Origin: Vreelandella aquamarina | Lineage (GTDB): Bacteria; Pseudomonadota; Gammaproteobacteria; Pseudomonadales; Halomonadaceae | DNA length: 64,000 nt | Reading direction: 5' to 3' | NCBI RefSeq assembly: GCF_900110265.1 | Contig: NZ_FODB01000004.1 | Coordinates: 1-64,000, forward strand | Shown: positions 16,864 through 26,033 of the stretch, piece by piece | How positions within the stretch are numbered: position 1 is the first letter of the stretch | Layout: the number at the start of each line of letters is the position of its first letter | Notes under the pieces: model-generated | Databases searched by the model: none | What the model was told of the DNA's origin: nothing | Seen by the model: the letters and a program-made list of their open reading frames with translations, nothing else | Program-made: the position numbers and the translations under genes

Positions 16864-17280
16864 ATGAATAACCCTCAGACACTTGATAAAAGCGACTTTG
16901 AGCGGCTGTCGCAATTTCGTTACCGGTTGCGTTGCTTTCTTCGCCATAGTGAAGATATCTGTCGCCGCTATGGGCTGACGCCCTTGCAGTATCAACTATT
17001 GCTACATCTTCGTGGTTTCCATGGAAGAGACTGGGCGACGGTGGGGGAGCTAGCGGAACGGCTTCAATCAAAACATCATGGGGTGGTGGCGCTAGTTGAT
17101 CGCTGTGAGCAGCTATCATTGGTTGTGCGGCGGCAAGGGCGTGAGGATCGCCGCCAAATAGAAGTGCATTTATTGGAAGAGGGCGTGAATCGGGTAACGC
17201 AAATCGCTGAAGCTCATCAACCTGAGTTGCGTCATTTGCAGGAAGAGACGCCATTTCCGGGTTGGCATAAGTCCACTTAA
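16864..17280 (+). CDS. MarR-family transcriptional regulator
   Basis: A 138-residue protein (start 16864; a GTG seven codons earlier is possible). The winged helix is clear: YGLTPLQYQLLLHLRGF, VGELAERLQSKHHGVVALVDRCEQLSLVVRR, and the wing RQGREDRRQIEVHL. MarR dimers bind short palindromes and respond to small ligands. It is divergent from the Yip1 gene and followed by a carboxymuconolactone-decarboxylase-like gene. Target regulation of both Yip1 copies is inferred from the shared palindrome. Confidence 0.88.
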   Translation: MNNPQTLDKSDFERLSQFRYRLRCFLRHSEDICRRYGLTPLQYQLLLHLRGFHGRDWATVGELAERLQSKHHGVVALVDRCEQLSLVVRRQGREDRRQIEVHLLEEGVNRVTQIAEAHQPELRHLQEETPFPGWHKST

Positions 17281-17439
17281 TGCAGAGCTTAAGACGTTGG
17301 ATATAGCCAATATACATCGAATGTCCTCATTAATAATGCTTGGTTCGATTGCTGTGTTTAGCTCTTAAGTGTGGTGTGTGGCATTTAGTTGCTGTACTTC
17401 TATACTGTGAACTTCAATTTATCGTTAAGGTATTGCACT

Positions 17440-17760
17440 ATGACAAAGCATGATTTGCCTTCTGGAGCTGGAGATGTCGCAAACCAGTATCCTGAGATAT
17501 GGGAAGCTTATGCCGCTTTGGGCAAAGCCTGTGCTAAAGCTGGGCCGCTTGATGAACGTAGCCGACGCTTGATAAAACTCTCGCTGGCCATAGGGGCACG
17601 CTCCGAAGGGGCCGTTCACTCCCATGTGCGTCGTGCCTTGGAGGAGGGAGTGAGTGCCGAGGAACTGAAACAAGTAGCCATGTTAGCGATTCCTACCACC
17701 GGATTTCCGACTGCTGTGGCGGCCTTAACCTGGATTGAGGACATCACGGATCCTGATTAA
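17440..17760 (+). CDS. Carboxymuconolactone decarboxylase (AhpD-like) family protein
   Basis: A 106-residue protein; start at 17440 behind TTAAGG. The CMD fold is recognisable: LDERSRRLIKLSLAIGARSEGAVHSHVRRALEEGVSAEEL and MLAIPTTGFPTAVAAL. In redox-active AhpD-like members the helix carries CxxC (EGCxxCH); here the equivalent reads EGAVHSH, with no Cys, so peroxidase-type thiol chemistry is unlikely. Possibly part of the marR unit. Substrate unknown. Confidence 0.85.
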   Translation: MTKHDLPSGAGDVANQYPEIWEAYAALGKACAKAGPLDERSRRLIKLSLAIGARSEGAVHSHVRRALEEGVSAEELKQVAMLAIPTTGFPTAVAALTWIEDITDPD

Positions 17761-17785
17761 GAGCGCTCTGAGGGCGCTCTTTTTA
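17759..17785 (+). terminator. Terminator after the CMD gene
   Basis: AGAGCGC and GCGCTCT pair around a seven-base loop and are followed by TTTTTATT, directly at the stop codon of the CMD gene. Confidence 0.85.
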
Positions 17786-17852
17786 TTCTAGAGGCACTGT
17801 CCGGATCCAATCGACGCGAACAGTGCCGTGACGCTACAGATGTGCCGACCGT

Positions 17853-19346
17853 TCAGTGCTTGGCACTCTGTAGTGCCTGCTCTTCGATATCTCTATCGAC
17901 CGAAGAAACATAGTACTCGTCGTCAAAAGCGCCCTCTGGCTCCTTGAGCCACACTAGGCAGATAACCCAACTGATGAAGGCGCCGGTCGCGATGATGTAG
18001 AAGAACTGCGACGGTGTGACAAACGTGAAGATGGTGAGGTAAACCACCGCGCCAACATTACCGTAGGCGCCGGCCATGCCCGAGATTTGCCCAGTGATGC
18101 GGCGCTTGATGGAGGGAATGATGCCGAAAGTCGCTCCCTCAGCCCCTTGTACGAAAATCGAGGTGCCGATGGTCACCGCAATGGCCAGAATGAGTGGCCA
18201 ACTCGAATTGAGCATGGCCATTAGCAAGAACCCAACGCTAATGCCAAACATGTAGCACAGCATCACAAAGCGCCGGTTACCCATGCGGTCGGAAACCATG
18301 CCGCCCATGGGGCGCGCCACCAGATTGACGAACGCGAATGACGCAGCGATCAGGCCGGCCGTAGCGGCATTCAGGCCCCAGGTCTCCTCAAAGAACATGG
18401 GCAGCATCGATACCACTGCGAGTTCAGCGCCGAAGTTGGCAAAGTAAGTACTGTTAAGCGCAGCCACACTGTTGAACGAGTACTTGTCATCCTCAGGCAC
18501 CCCCTTGCGCAGAATCGGCAGGTTGACCCGCAGGATCTGTATGATCTGATAAATAACGATCGCCACGATGGTGAGATAAGCGATGACCGCCCCGGTGATG
18601 GATAAATAGCCCATGTACTGGATGCGCCAGACCAGGATGGCGAGTACGCCGACCAGCGGGATCGTCCAGATGATCAGCTTGATCATATCGCCCCAGGAGC
18701 TCACTTCCATGGCGGCGGTCTTACGTGGTTTGCGGTGGGCCTGGGCATCTGGGCCATCAGTGATCGCGAACCAGTAGTAAACACCGTAAGCGGCCATAAC
18801 AAGGGCACTCTGCGCGATGGCCCAGCGCCATCCATCCGGGCCGCCATACATGCTCAGGGCGATAGTCGGCAGCGACATGGCCGCTACGGCGGAACCGAAG
18901 TTACCCCAGCCAGCGTAAAAGCCTTCGGCGAAGCCGATGTCCTTGGGCTTGAACCACAGCGCCGTCATGTGAATACCCACCACGAAGCTGGCACCAATCG
19001 AACTCAGTACTAAGCGCGCCACCAACAGCTGCGTCATGCTGTTACCGAAAGCAAACGCCAGTGCCGGTAGTGACATAGTTACCATAAGCACCGAGAACAC
19101 CCGTCGCGGGCCGAATCGATCCAGCGCCATGCCAACGATGATGCGCGCGGGAATGGTCAAGGCGACGTTGCAGATGGCGAATAGTTTGAGATCATCCGTG
19201 GTCAGCCAGTCGACGCTCTTGAGCATGCTCGACGCGAGCGGTGCCATGTTGAACCACACGTAAAAGGTAATAAAGAAAGCAATCCAGGTCAGGTGCAAGG
19301 CCCGGATTTCAGGGCTGCGAAACTTGAATACAGCGGAAACTTTCAT
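17853..19346 (-). CDS. narK: Nitrate/nitrite MFS transporter, NarK1 type
   Basis: A 497-residue protein with twelve hydrophobic segments. It has the NNP-family signatures FYAGWGNFGSAVAAMSLPTIAL and the second-half equivalent GAEGATFGIIPSIKRR-ITGQ-ISGMAGAYGNVGA. The N-terminal TWIAFFITFYVWFNMAPL matches the NarK1/NasA group, thought to be nitrate/proton symporters. It is the last gene of a narK2-usp-narK1 operon, 40 bases after the universal stress gene. It should import nitrate for NarGHI. Symport versus antiport is inferred from subgroup only. Confidence 0.92.
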   Translation of the reverse strand: MKVSAVFKFRSPEIRALHLTWIAFFITFYVWFNMAPLASSMLKSVDWLTTDDLKLFAICNVALTIPARIIVGMALDRFGPRRVFSVLMVTMSLPALAFAFGNSMTQLLVARLVLSSIGASFVVGIHMTALWFKPKDIGFAEGFYAGWGNFGSAVAAMSLPTIALSMYGGPDGWRWAIAQSALVMAAYGVYYWFAITDGPDAQAHRKPRKTAAMEVSSWGDMIKLIIWTIPLVGVLAILVWRIQYMGYLSITGAVIAYLTIVAIVIYQIIQILRVNLPILRKGVPEDDKYSFNSVAALNSTYFANFGAELAVVSMLPMFFEETWGLNAATAGLIAASFAFVNLVARPMGGMVSDRMGNRRFVMLCYMFGISVGFLLMAMLNSSWPLILAIAVTIGTSIFVQGAEGATFGIIPSIKRRITGQISGMAGAYGNVGAVVYLTIFTFVTPSQFFYIIATGAFISWVICLVWLKEPEGAFDDEYYVSSVDRDIEEQALQSAKH

Positions 19347-19386
19347 GGTCGTATCGTCCCGTGTCCCAAATGTGGTTAGAGGCTGC

Positions 19387-19845
19387 TTAAGGGCTGGGTA
19401 GGATCAACAAGGGACACTCGGCGCGTCGGGCCAGGAATGAGCTGACGCTGCCGAAAGTCATGTAGTCGAGTTCATCAACAAAATAAGTCAACGATTTGGC
19501 GATGATGCCGCCGTCCGGTTGATGGCTATGGCGAGCAATCACCAGTAGGTCTGGCGAGAGTTTGCGAGTGGCCTGAAGCAGCATCTTGCGCGCGTCTCCC
19601 TCGGCGAGAAGCTGCTCGGCCTGGAAGCCCTCGCCGATAGCGAATGCCACACCCTCTTGAAGGTGCTGCTTAACCTCATCGTGTTCCTGCTGAAAAAGCG
19701 CCTCGTTGTTATCGGTAGCGTCGAGTGGGTTCTCCACCACGCCAACCAGTACCAGCAGGGGTTGGTTACAGCGGAACATATTGACGACCTGAGCGAGTGC
19801 CAGCTTGGCGTTTCGCGAACCGTCATAGGCGATCATGATTTTCAT
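19387..19845 (-). CDS. Universal stress protein (UspA family)
   Basis: A 152-residue protein; start at 19845 behind GGGAGGACACC. It begins MKIMIAYDGSRNAKLALAQV, with the conserved Asp of USP domains, and ends VSSFLARRAECPLLIL. The ATP-binding G-x2-G-x9-G-S/T pattern is not obvious; the corresponding region reads DELDYMTFGSVSSFL. It sits between two nitrate transporter genes in one operon, suggesting expression under anaerobic nitrate conditions. Confidence 0.88.
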   Translation of the reverse strand: MKIMIAYDGSRNAKLALAQVVNMFRCNQPLLVLVGVVENPLDATDNNEALFQQEHDEVKQHLQEGVAFAIGEGFQAEQLLAEGDARKMLLQATRKLSPDLLVIARHSHQPDGGIIAKSLTYFVDELDYMTFGSVSSFLARRAECPLLILPSP

Positions 19846-19917
19846 GGTGTCCTCCCGCATTGGGGTAGGGGGTGAAGACCCGGAGCTTGGCTCCGGGCGT
19901 AAAGACGCAAGCCCTAT

Positions 19918-21510
19918 TTAGGGGTTCTTAACGTAGGCACCTTTGCGTAGGTAGAACCACCAGTTGATGACCAGACAGATGGCGTAGAAGACCGCAAAGC
20001 CGTACATGGCAAGCTCCGGTGTGCCGGCCTGGATTTGCTCGCCCATTACCCGCGGGGCGATGAAGGCGCCATAGGCCGCGACGGCTGAGGTCCAGCCAAG
20101 AACAGGGCCTTTCTGCTGCTGGTCGAAAATCACGCCGATGCTGCGGAAGGTAGAGCCGTTGCCGATACCACTGGCAGCGAATAACACGATGAAAAGCAAC
20201 AGGAATAGCCAAAAGAATTGATTAGGATCAGTGGTGTTATAGGCCTGCATCATTACGTAGCCAGTGGCGACAGAGGCGACCACCATGATCGCAGAGATTA
20301 TTTGGGTAACGATGGAGCCGCCCACTTTGTCGGAGATCCATCCGCCCAGCGGACGGATCAGAGCGCCCACGAAGGGGCCTATCCAGGCCCAGGTTAAAGC
20401 GCTGGGCGCCTCTGGGTTGGCCACGCGAATCAGCGTGCCATCGGCAGTGGCTTCCATCATATTGCCGAAGATGACGTTGATAGAGAGCGGCAGGGCCGCA
20501 GAGAAGCCGATAAAGGAGCCGAAGGTCAGAATATAGAGGATGGTCATTGACCAGGTGTGCTTATTGGAAAATATCGCGAATTGCTTCTGGATATTGGGCT
20601 TGATATCGCCAGGAATCAGGCGCAACAACACCAGGGTTAGAACAATGGTTAGCGGCAGGGCAATCCACATATTAAGCCAGCTGAGAGCCAACATGCCGAT
20701 AATCGCGGTCACCATGCCGACGCCGTAGAGGCCTAATATTTTGCTGAAAGCCGCCAGCGGCGAACCAGGGTTGGGCGTAATAGTGCGGAGATTGTTCATG
20801 CCGAACCAACCGGCGAACGCTAATGGGATCAGGAATACGAGCCAGATAAAGCCAGCATTCTGGATCCAGGTGTCGGTCCCTGCTTCGATCCGACCAATCA
20901 ACGTACCGCTAGCGCTTTGCAATTCCATTGGCGAACCGGCCATAGCGCCAAAAATGCCGACGGTCATTACCAGTGGGATGACAATCTGCATGGTAGTGAC
21001 GCCGAAATTACCAAGGCCTGCATTCATGCCCAGGGCGTAACCTTGCTGTTTGCTGGGATAAAAAGTGGAAATGTTGCTCATTGAACAAGCGAAGTTACCG
21101 CCACCGATACCGGAAAGTAGCGCCAACGCCTGGAATACCCAAAACGGCGTGCCTGGGTTCATCAAGGCGATACCAGTGCCGGCAGCGGGGATCATCAATA
21201 GCGCGGTGGTCAGGAAGATAGTGTTACGCCCGCCAGCGATGCGGATCATGAACGATGCTGGGATGCGCAGTGTGGCACCTGCTAGACCGGCAAGCGCTGT
21301 TAGTGAAAATAGCTGGTTAACCGTGAACGAAAAACCCAGGTTCTGCATCTGGGTGGTAATCATTCCCCACATCATCCAGACAGCGAATCCCATCAGCAGG
21401 CTGGGAATGGATATCCATAGGTTGCGGTTGGCAATGTGCTTGCCTTCCTGTTCCCAGAATTGGGCGTCTTCGACATTCCATTTCTCAATGTCGGCATTTC
21501 TCTTGCTCAT
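19918..21510 (-). CDS. narK: Nitrate/nitrite antiporter, NarK2 type
   Basis: A 530-residue protein; start at 21510 (MSKRNADIEKWNVEDAQFWE) after AGGGG. It has twelve membrane segments and the NarK nitrate signature GGGNFACSMSNISTFYPSKQ-QGYALGMNAGLGNFGV, close to E. coli NarK, with the second-half block GNGSTFRSIGVIF. This type exchanges periplasmic nitrate for cytoplasmic nitrite. It heads the narK2-usp-narK1 operon and is downstream of narXL on the same strand, with a hairpin and a NarL-like palindrome between. Confidence 0.94.
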   Translation of the reverse strand: MSKRNADIEKWNVEDAQFWEQEGKHIANRNLWISIPSLLMGFAVWMMWGMITTQMQNLGFSFTVNQLFSLTALAGLAGATLRIPASFMIRIAGGRNTIFLTTALLMIPAAGTGIALMNPGTPFWVFQALALLSGIGGGNFACSMSNISTFYPSKQQGYALGMNAGLGNFGVTTMQIVIPLVMTVGIFGAMAGSPMELQSASGTLIGRIEAGTDTWIQNAGFIWLVFLIPLAFAGWFGMNNLRTITPNPGSPLAAFSKILGLYGVGMVTAIIGMLALSWLNMWIALPLTIVLTLVLLRLIPGDIKPNIQKQFAIFSNKHTWSMTILYILTFGSFIGFSAALPLSINVIFGNMMEATADGTLIRVANPEAPSALTWAWIGPFVGALIRPLGGWISDKVGGSIVTQIISAIMVVASVATGYVMMQAYNTTDPNQFFWLFLLLFIVLFAASGIGNGSTFRSIGVIFDQQQKGPVLGWTSAVAAYGAFIAPRVMGEQIQAGTPELAMYGFAVFYAICLVINWWFYLRKGAYVKNP

Positions 21511-21606
21511 GGCGATTTCCCCTTGGCATCGAACCTTTCTGCATCTAGCAGTTAGAAAGCAAGATACGCTGGAGGAAGACATTGGGAAATGGGTGAAAAT
21601 GACATG

Positions 21607-21642
21607 AAAAACAGCGACATACCTCTTGAGAGGTAGTCGCTG
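21607..21642 (-). terminator. narXL terminator containing a NarL-like palindrome
   Basis: CAGCGAC (21612-21618) and GTCGCTG (21636-21642) close a long hairpin whose core, TACCTCT-TG-AGAGGTA (21620-21635), is perfectly symmetrical. On the minus strand five T follow, fitting a terminator for narXL. The core also matches the 7-2-7 NarL/NarP site (TACYNMT heptamers in inverted repeat), about 110 bases upstream of the narK2 start, so it may act as an operator too. Confidence 0.75.
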
Positions 21643-21748
21643 AAAAGCCTGGATTCGTTGATTTTAAAGAGAAAAAATCGACAGGGGGTAAAGGCGGGTC
21701 AGGGCAGAAGTACTCTGTGAGTCTTTGGAGGTAACCACACAGAATCGA

Positions 21749-22417
21749 CTAGTGATCGATACCTTCCTGGACTGCCCAGACGGCGGCTTCGACACGGGAC
21801 CGTAAGTTGAGCTTTTTGAGCAGATGCTTGACGTGAACCTTGACCGTGCCTTCGGTAATATCCAGCTTGCGCGCGATGAGCTTGTTGGAGAGTCCGCTAG
21901 CAAGCTGTTGTAGAATTTCGCGTTCACGCTGCGTCAGACTATGAATATCCGGAGTGGTGGGGGCATTGCGCTGATTACGCAGCGCTTCAGCGAGTAGGGC
22001 GGTTAGACTTTCGCTGATGACCATGCGTCCCAAAGCAGCTTGACGCAGCTGGCGCACCATGTCTTCAGGCTCCATATCCTTTAGCAGATAACCGTCGGCA
22101 CCGTTGCGTAGCGCCGCGACCACATCATCCTCATGGTCGGAAACAGTGAACATCACCACACGGCCGCTATAGTTGGCTTCCCGTAGGCGGCGCAAGGCTT
22201 CTAAACCATTGACGCCTGGCATGTTTAAATCCAGTAAAACCAAGTCAGGCTCCAGTTTGAGAGCCAGTGCAATGCCCTCTTCAGGGTCGCCCGTCTCGCC
22301 AACCAGTTCAAGATCGTCCTCTAGTTCAAGCAACTGGGCGACGCCACGCCTCAGTAGCGGGTGGTCATCAATAATCATTAGAGTGGCGGGTGTATCGTTG
22401 GCAGTGGTCAGCGTCAT
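21749..22417 (-). CDS. narL: Nitrate/nitrite response regulator NarL
   Basis: A 222-residue protein. The receiver has the acidic pair in [10 protein letters not shown], phospho-acceptor Asp in [14 protein letters not shown] and the Lys in [11 protein letters not shown]. The C-terminal LuxR-type helix-turn-helix reads [20 protein letters not shown] and [15 protein letters not shown]. The start overlaps the narX stop as TAATG, implying translational coupling. It should activate nar genes when NarX senses nitrate. Confidence 0.95.
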   Translation of the reverse strand: MTLTTANDTPATLMIIDDHPLLRRGVAQLLELEDDLELVGETGDPEEGIALALKLEPDLVLLDLNMPGVNGLEALRRLREANYSGRVVMFTVSDHEDDVVAALRNGADGYLLKDMEPEDMVRQLRQAALGRMVISESLTALLAEALRNQRNAPTTPDIHSLTQREREILQQLASGLSNKLIARKLDITEGTVKVHVKHLLKKLNLRSRVEAAVWAVQEGIDH

Positions 22418-24315
22418 TAAGAAGCCCCTGTACCTAAGTGAGAGTCTGAGGCAGCCGTAACAGGCTGCTGCTGAATTAAGCGAGCGGTCAACGGGGTGAA
22501 GACTATCTCAATGCTGGCTCCCCCTGCGGGGCGATTGGTGATACTTAGCTCCCCGTTCAGGGTAGTGGTTCGGTCGCGAATAATCACCAAACCGTAGTGC
22601 ATAGGCGGCGAGCTATCGTCTTCCAGGCCGATACCATCATCCTCAATACGCACTAACAGGCGAGCATCGGCGAAATGCACAGTGACCCCAGCCCAGTGGG
22701 CTTGGGCGTGCTTGTGGGTATTAGCCAGCGCCTCGCGAATGATCTGCAGCACGTGAATTTCTTCATTGGGATTAAGTAGGTAAGGCGGCACATCGTAGTC
22801 AAGCTCGACCGTTATCTCCATGCGCTGGCTAAACTCTTCGATGGTTTGGCGTAAGGCAAATTGCAGCCCAGGCCCCTCTAGTTTGAGCCGGAAGGTAGTA
22901 AGCAGTTCACGCAGTTGACGATAGGCGCTGTTTAAACCGGTACGCAGCTCGTCGAATACCGCAGACTGCATCTCTCGAGAGGCTTCTTTTTGCTGCATAC
23001 GTTCGAGTCGCGCCACCTGCATCTTTAGATAAGAGAGCGATTGGGCTAGCGAGTCGTGAAGTTCGCGGGCAATGATGGTCCGCTCGTTGATCAGCGTGAC
23101 GTGCTGCTGCTCCTCGATACGCCGCTGCAGGTACACCGCCGTGGCCAACTGGTCGGCTAACATGGTGAGCAACCGACGGGTGCTATCGTTGAGCCGCTCC
23201 TGGTGATACCACACTTCCAGGGTGCCAAGCAGCGTGTCGCCGACGCTGATAGGTAGCAGTAAACATTGGGACTGGTTATTGGACACCATCTCCAAGGGGC
23301 GGGGATCAATCAGGCAGGCGTGGCACTCCTGGTCACGGCAATACTCTGGCCGGGTACGTGAGTGGGTTTCCAAAACCGGCATTTCCCGTTGGTCGAAAGG
23401 ATCGTTGAGGGAAAGCCGAATCGGCCCGATATCCAGCAGGTTTTCCAGTTCGCGCAGCATAGGTGCTGCGCTAGAGCAAAGGTCGTTACCGCCGCCATAC
23501 AGTGAACGGCTGGCATCATGCATTACTCGCAGCGCCTGATTGCTGCGCTCAAGCTCCTGTTTCTTGCGCGATATCTTGTCTTCCAATGCGGCGTAGCTGG
23601 TTGCCAGCTCGGCAGACATCTTATTAAAGGTGTGGCCCAGCAAAGCCAGCTCATCACTGCCGCGTAGCTCTGAGCGTGGCTTGAAATTACGTTGCGCCGC
23701 CTCGCGGGCAAGCACCATCAGCTGGCGCAGCGGCACTACCAGGTTATGGCGAACATCGTAAAGGGCTATCGAAACCACGATAGCGATCAGCACCAGAAAA
23801 AGCAGTTGCATCATCCCCAGTAGCCGCACCTTAGCCTCGGTGCTCTGCTCCAGATAGGTCACTAGCACTTCAATGTCACTGACCATCTCAACGATCATCA
23901 TTTCTAGCGTAGCGAGGTCTAGCGCCGTGGCAGCGGCCGGAGCCTCTAGTGCCGGGCGAAGCGAGTGTTGCCAGTAGCTCTGAAGTTTTTCCAGTTGACG
24001 GCGGCGCTCATGACGATCATCAATGGGGATCGTTTGTTGAAGCGTTGTGCCATACAAGCGTTGATCGAAGCTCGAAATCAGTCCTTCGAGCTGTTCTGCG
24101 CTTGTCTCCTCTGGAGCATACTCCAGGCGTTGCAAGGCTCCCATAATCTGATAGGCATTCATGCGTAATGAGCCAGCGACATTAATCGCGGCAGCATCGC
24201 CACGGCTGCTGTTAGACATTGTCATGGTCAGGGTGATACTGATGAGCGCCATCCCGCTAATGGCAAGCAAGGACGCAATGATGCGAGCAACCAGGGAGCG
24301 CTGAAGTAATTTCAT
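22417..24315 (-). CDS. narX: Nitrate/nitrite sensor histidine kinase NarX
   Basis: A 632-residue protein. A first membrane helix (about 12-32) leads to the periplasmic sensor with the P-box ([15 protein letters not shown]). The second helix is at about 167-187 and a HAMP linker follows. The central module has a Cys cluster ([15 protein letters not shown]). The HisKA_3 dimerisation box has [18 protein letters not shown] with the phospho-His, and the ATPase has [20 protein letters not shown] and [10 protein letters not shown]. All are as in E. coli NarX/NarQ. The gene is upstream of and coupled to narL. Confidence 0.94.
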   Translation of the reverse strand: MKLLQRSLVARIIASLLAISGMALISITLTMTMSNSSRGDAAAINVAGSLRMNAYQIMGALQRLEYAPEETSAEQLEGLISSFDQRLYGTTLQQTIPIDDRHERRRQLEKLQSYWQHSLRPALEAPAAATALDLATLEMMIVEMVSDIEVLVTYLEQSTEAKVRLLGMMQLLFLVLIAIVVSIALYDVRHNLVVPLRQLMVLAREAAQRNFKPRSELRGSDELALLGHTFNKMSAELATSYAALEDKISRKKQELERSNQALRVMHDASRSLYGGGNDLCSSAAPMLRELENLLDIGPIRLSLNDPFDQREMPVLETHSRTRPEYCRDQECHACLIDPRPLEMVSNNQSQCLLLPISVGDTLLGTLEVWYHQERLNDSTRRLLTMLADQLATAVYLQRRIEEQQHVTLINERTIIARELHDSLAQSLSYLKMQVARLERMQQKEASREMQSAVFDELRTGLNSAYRQLRELLTTFRLKLEGPGLQFALRQTIEEFSQRMEITVELDYDVPPYLLNPNEEIHVLQIIREALANTHKHAQAHWAGVTVHFADARLLVRIEDDGIGLEDDSSPPMHYGLVIIRDRTTTLNGELSITNRPAGGASIEIVFTPLTARLIQQQPVTAASDSHLGTGAS

Positions 24316-24453
24316 GGCATTTCCGATAGCGCGAAAGAGGTAAGCGAGTGTGGCACTGTCTGCATTTCGATACGAGGGCTATTCCTTTGGGGTTAGCCAG
24401 CCTACCTCCGATGCCTTTTTGACCTAAGCCCAGTATTTACCGACAATTCTGGC

Positions 24454-25062
24454 ATGTCTTCCGATGTCTTTATACCCTCGCTGGGAAACGCCATGCCATC
24501 ATCTGTGCCGCCTCCCACGTTGGAGACATCAATAAAGCCAGTGAATGGTTATCAGTTGCTGGTAGCCATGCTGCTAATGCCGCTAGCAAGCGCTTTAGCG
24601 GTGGCTAGCTGGACACTTTATGCCCTGCTTGCAAAGCAGCCTGTCTATGTGTTGGTACCATTGATGAGTGGTGTACTGTTGGCGTGGCCGGCCTGGTATA
24701 TCGCCAAACTGGGCGACACCTGCCGCTTGATGCAATGGCTATTACTGGGGCTAGCGTTGGCGCTGGGAGGATTTGGGATGGCTAGCCAGCCGTGGGATTT
24801 TTTGTTGGTAGGGGCTGGGCTTGGGCTGGGAGGAGCGGTGATTACCACCGGCATCGCCCACGCCAAAGGCTGGATGCCTGGCCGTTGGGTGTGTCTTTGT
24901 ATCGCCCTTTGTGTGGCTTTAGCGGCAGGTGTCGGGCTTTCCCTGCGAATAGCACCGCTGGTCGTCCAAGCCTATGGTTGGCGCGCGGCGCCACTTAGCC
25001 TGTTGATCCCTCTGTTCATGGTAATGCTGCTGCTGTGGCTTTTCGTAGAGTCACCCGAGTAA
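24454..25062 (+). CDS. Six-helix membrane protein resembling half of an MFS transporter
   Basis: A 202-residue protein with about six hydrophobic segments after a polar 35-residue N-terminus. The middle, LVGAGLGLGGAVITTGIAHA, then KGWMPGRWV, resembles the loop 4-5 region of NNP/MFS proteins, and the last two helices end YGWRAAPLSLLIPLFMV, as at the end of an MFS N-half. No C-terminal half follows. It is divergent from narX. It could be a decayed transporter or a true small protein. The start is uncertain (24454 or 24493). Identity not established. Confidence 0.6.
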   Translation: MSSDVFIPSLGNAMPSSVPPPTLETSIKPVNGYQLLVAMLLMPLASALAVASWTLYALLAKQPVYVLVPLMSGVLLAWPAWYIAKLGDTCRLMQWLLLGLALALGGFGMASQPWDFLLVGAGLGLGGAVITTGIAHAKGWMPGRWVCLCIALCVALAAGVGLSLRIAPLVVQAYGWRAAPLSLLIPLFMVMLLLWLFVESPE

Positions 25063-25146
25063 CGCCGTCTATGAGTCTCACCTGTTCATTCTTAACTACT
25101 CTCTCTCACCTTCTGATTCTTAACTACTAGCGATAAGGCTCACTTT

Positions 25147-25569
25147 ATGACCACAGTTGTTATGACCACCGATTTTATGAATATAGCGACGTTTGCCGAT
25201 TTACTGCAGGAAGCACGTAAACAACCTAATCCCCAGCGCCTGCTGTTTGTGTTCGTTCGCGCAGAGCTGCCCGATTTCCCCGATGCTGAACAGCGCCGTC
25301 GCTTCGAACAGGGTGAAGGGGGTGTGTTGGTGCCGGTGGTCTGCGTAGATAAGTCGACGGAGGAATTGACCAGTATGGCGGCGTTGGTCGAGGAGTCACG
25401 CCGCACCGAGATCGAATGGGATCTAGTTTTCACCGCTGCCATGGACGACCCACAAGATGACGCCGAGGTTGAACGCCAGCTTCAGCGTATGATGGAGTCG
25501 CTGCAAATGGGTAATATCACCACCTATCTTGCCTTCGATCATCACGGCAATGCGCTTAACGTCGGCTAG
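25147..25569 (+). CDS. Conserved soluble protein of unknown function
   Basis: A 140-residue acidic protein: LADLLQEARKQPNPQRLLFVFVRAELPDF, then VLVPVVCVDKSTEELTSMAAL and WDLVFTAAMDD. Relatives in halomonads and pseudomonads are, as I recall, sometimes labelled ribonucleotide reductase subunit alpha, which does not fit its size. It lies 85 bases after the half-MFS gene and 11 bases before the SirB2-like gene, so these three are probably one operon beside narX. Function unknown. Confidence 0.65.
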   Translation: MTTVVMTTDFMNIATFADLLQEARKQPNPQRLLFVFVRAELPDFPDAEQRRRFEQGEGGVLVPVVCVDKSTEELTSMAALVEESRRTEIEWDLVFTAAMDDPQDDAEVERQLQRMMESLQMGNITTYLAFDHHGNALNVG

Positions 25570-25580
25570 GGACGGTTACC

Positions 25581-25967
25581 ATGGAGCACTATTTCCTCAT
25601 CAAGCATTTGCACATGACGGCCGCTGCGCTGAGCATCACGTTATTCGTAGTGCGCGCCTGGTGGTCGGTGCAGGAAAGCCCGCGACTCAACGCCCGTTGG
25701 GTCAAGGTATTGCCTCATCTTATTGATACGGCTCTGTTGGGGCTGGGGGTGACTTTGATGGTATTGCTTTCCGTATGGCCCTGGCAGCTTCCCTGGCTTG
25801 GCGCCAAGCTATTAGCACTGCTGGCCTATATCGGTATTGGTACCATTGCGATTAAACGTGGGGCCACGCCAGCGGTGCGAGCCCTAGCCGCGGTAGTGGC
25901 AGTGTCCATCTTTGCCTATATGGTGGGGGCCGCTGTTCATCACAGCCCTCTCTCCTGGCTGGCCTGA
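25581..25967 (+). CDS. SirB2-family membrane protein
   Basis: A 128-residue protein behind AGGGACGG, with four hydrophobic segments. It begins EHYFLIKHLHMTAAALSITLFVVRAWWS, including the conserved His residues of the SirB2 family, and ends AYMVGAAVHHSPLSW. SirB2 proteins are small inner-membrane proteins of unclear role; the paired His suggests possible cofactor binding, which is inference. Confidence 0.82.
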   Translation: MEHYFLIKHLHMTAAALSITLFVVRAWWSVQESPRLNARWVKVLPHLIDTALLGLGVTLMVLLSVWPWQLPWLGAKLLALLAYIGIGTIAIKRGATPAVRALAAVVAVSIFAYMVGAAVHHSPLSWLA

Positions 25968-26033
25968 GGGGTGATTGCCTTCAGCACTTACTCCATACTT
26001 TAGAGCAAGTTGATGTGCCATTGATTGAGACGA

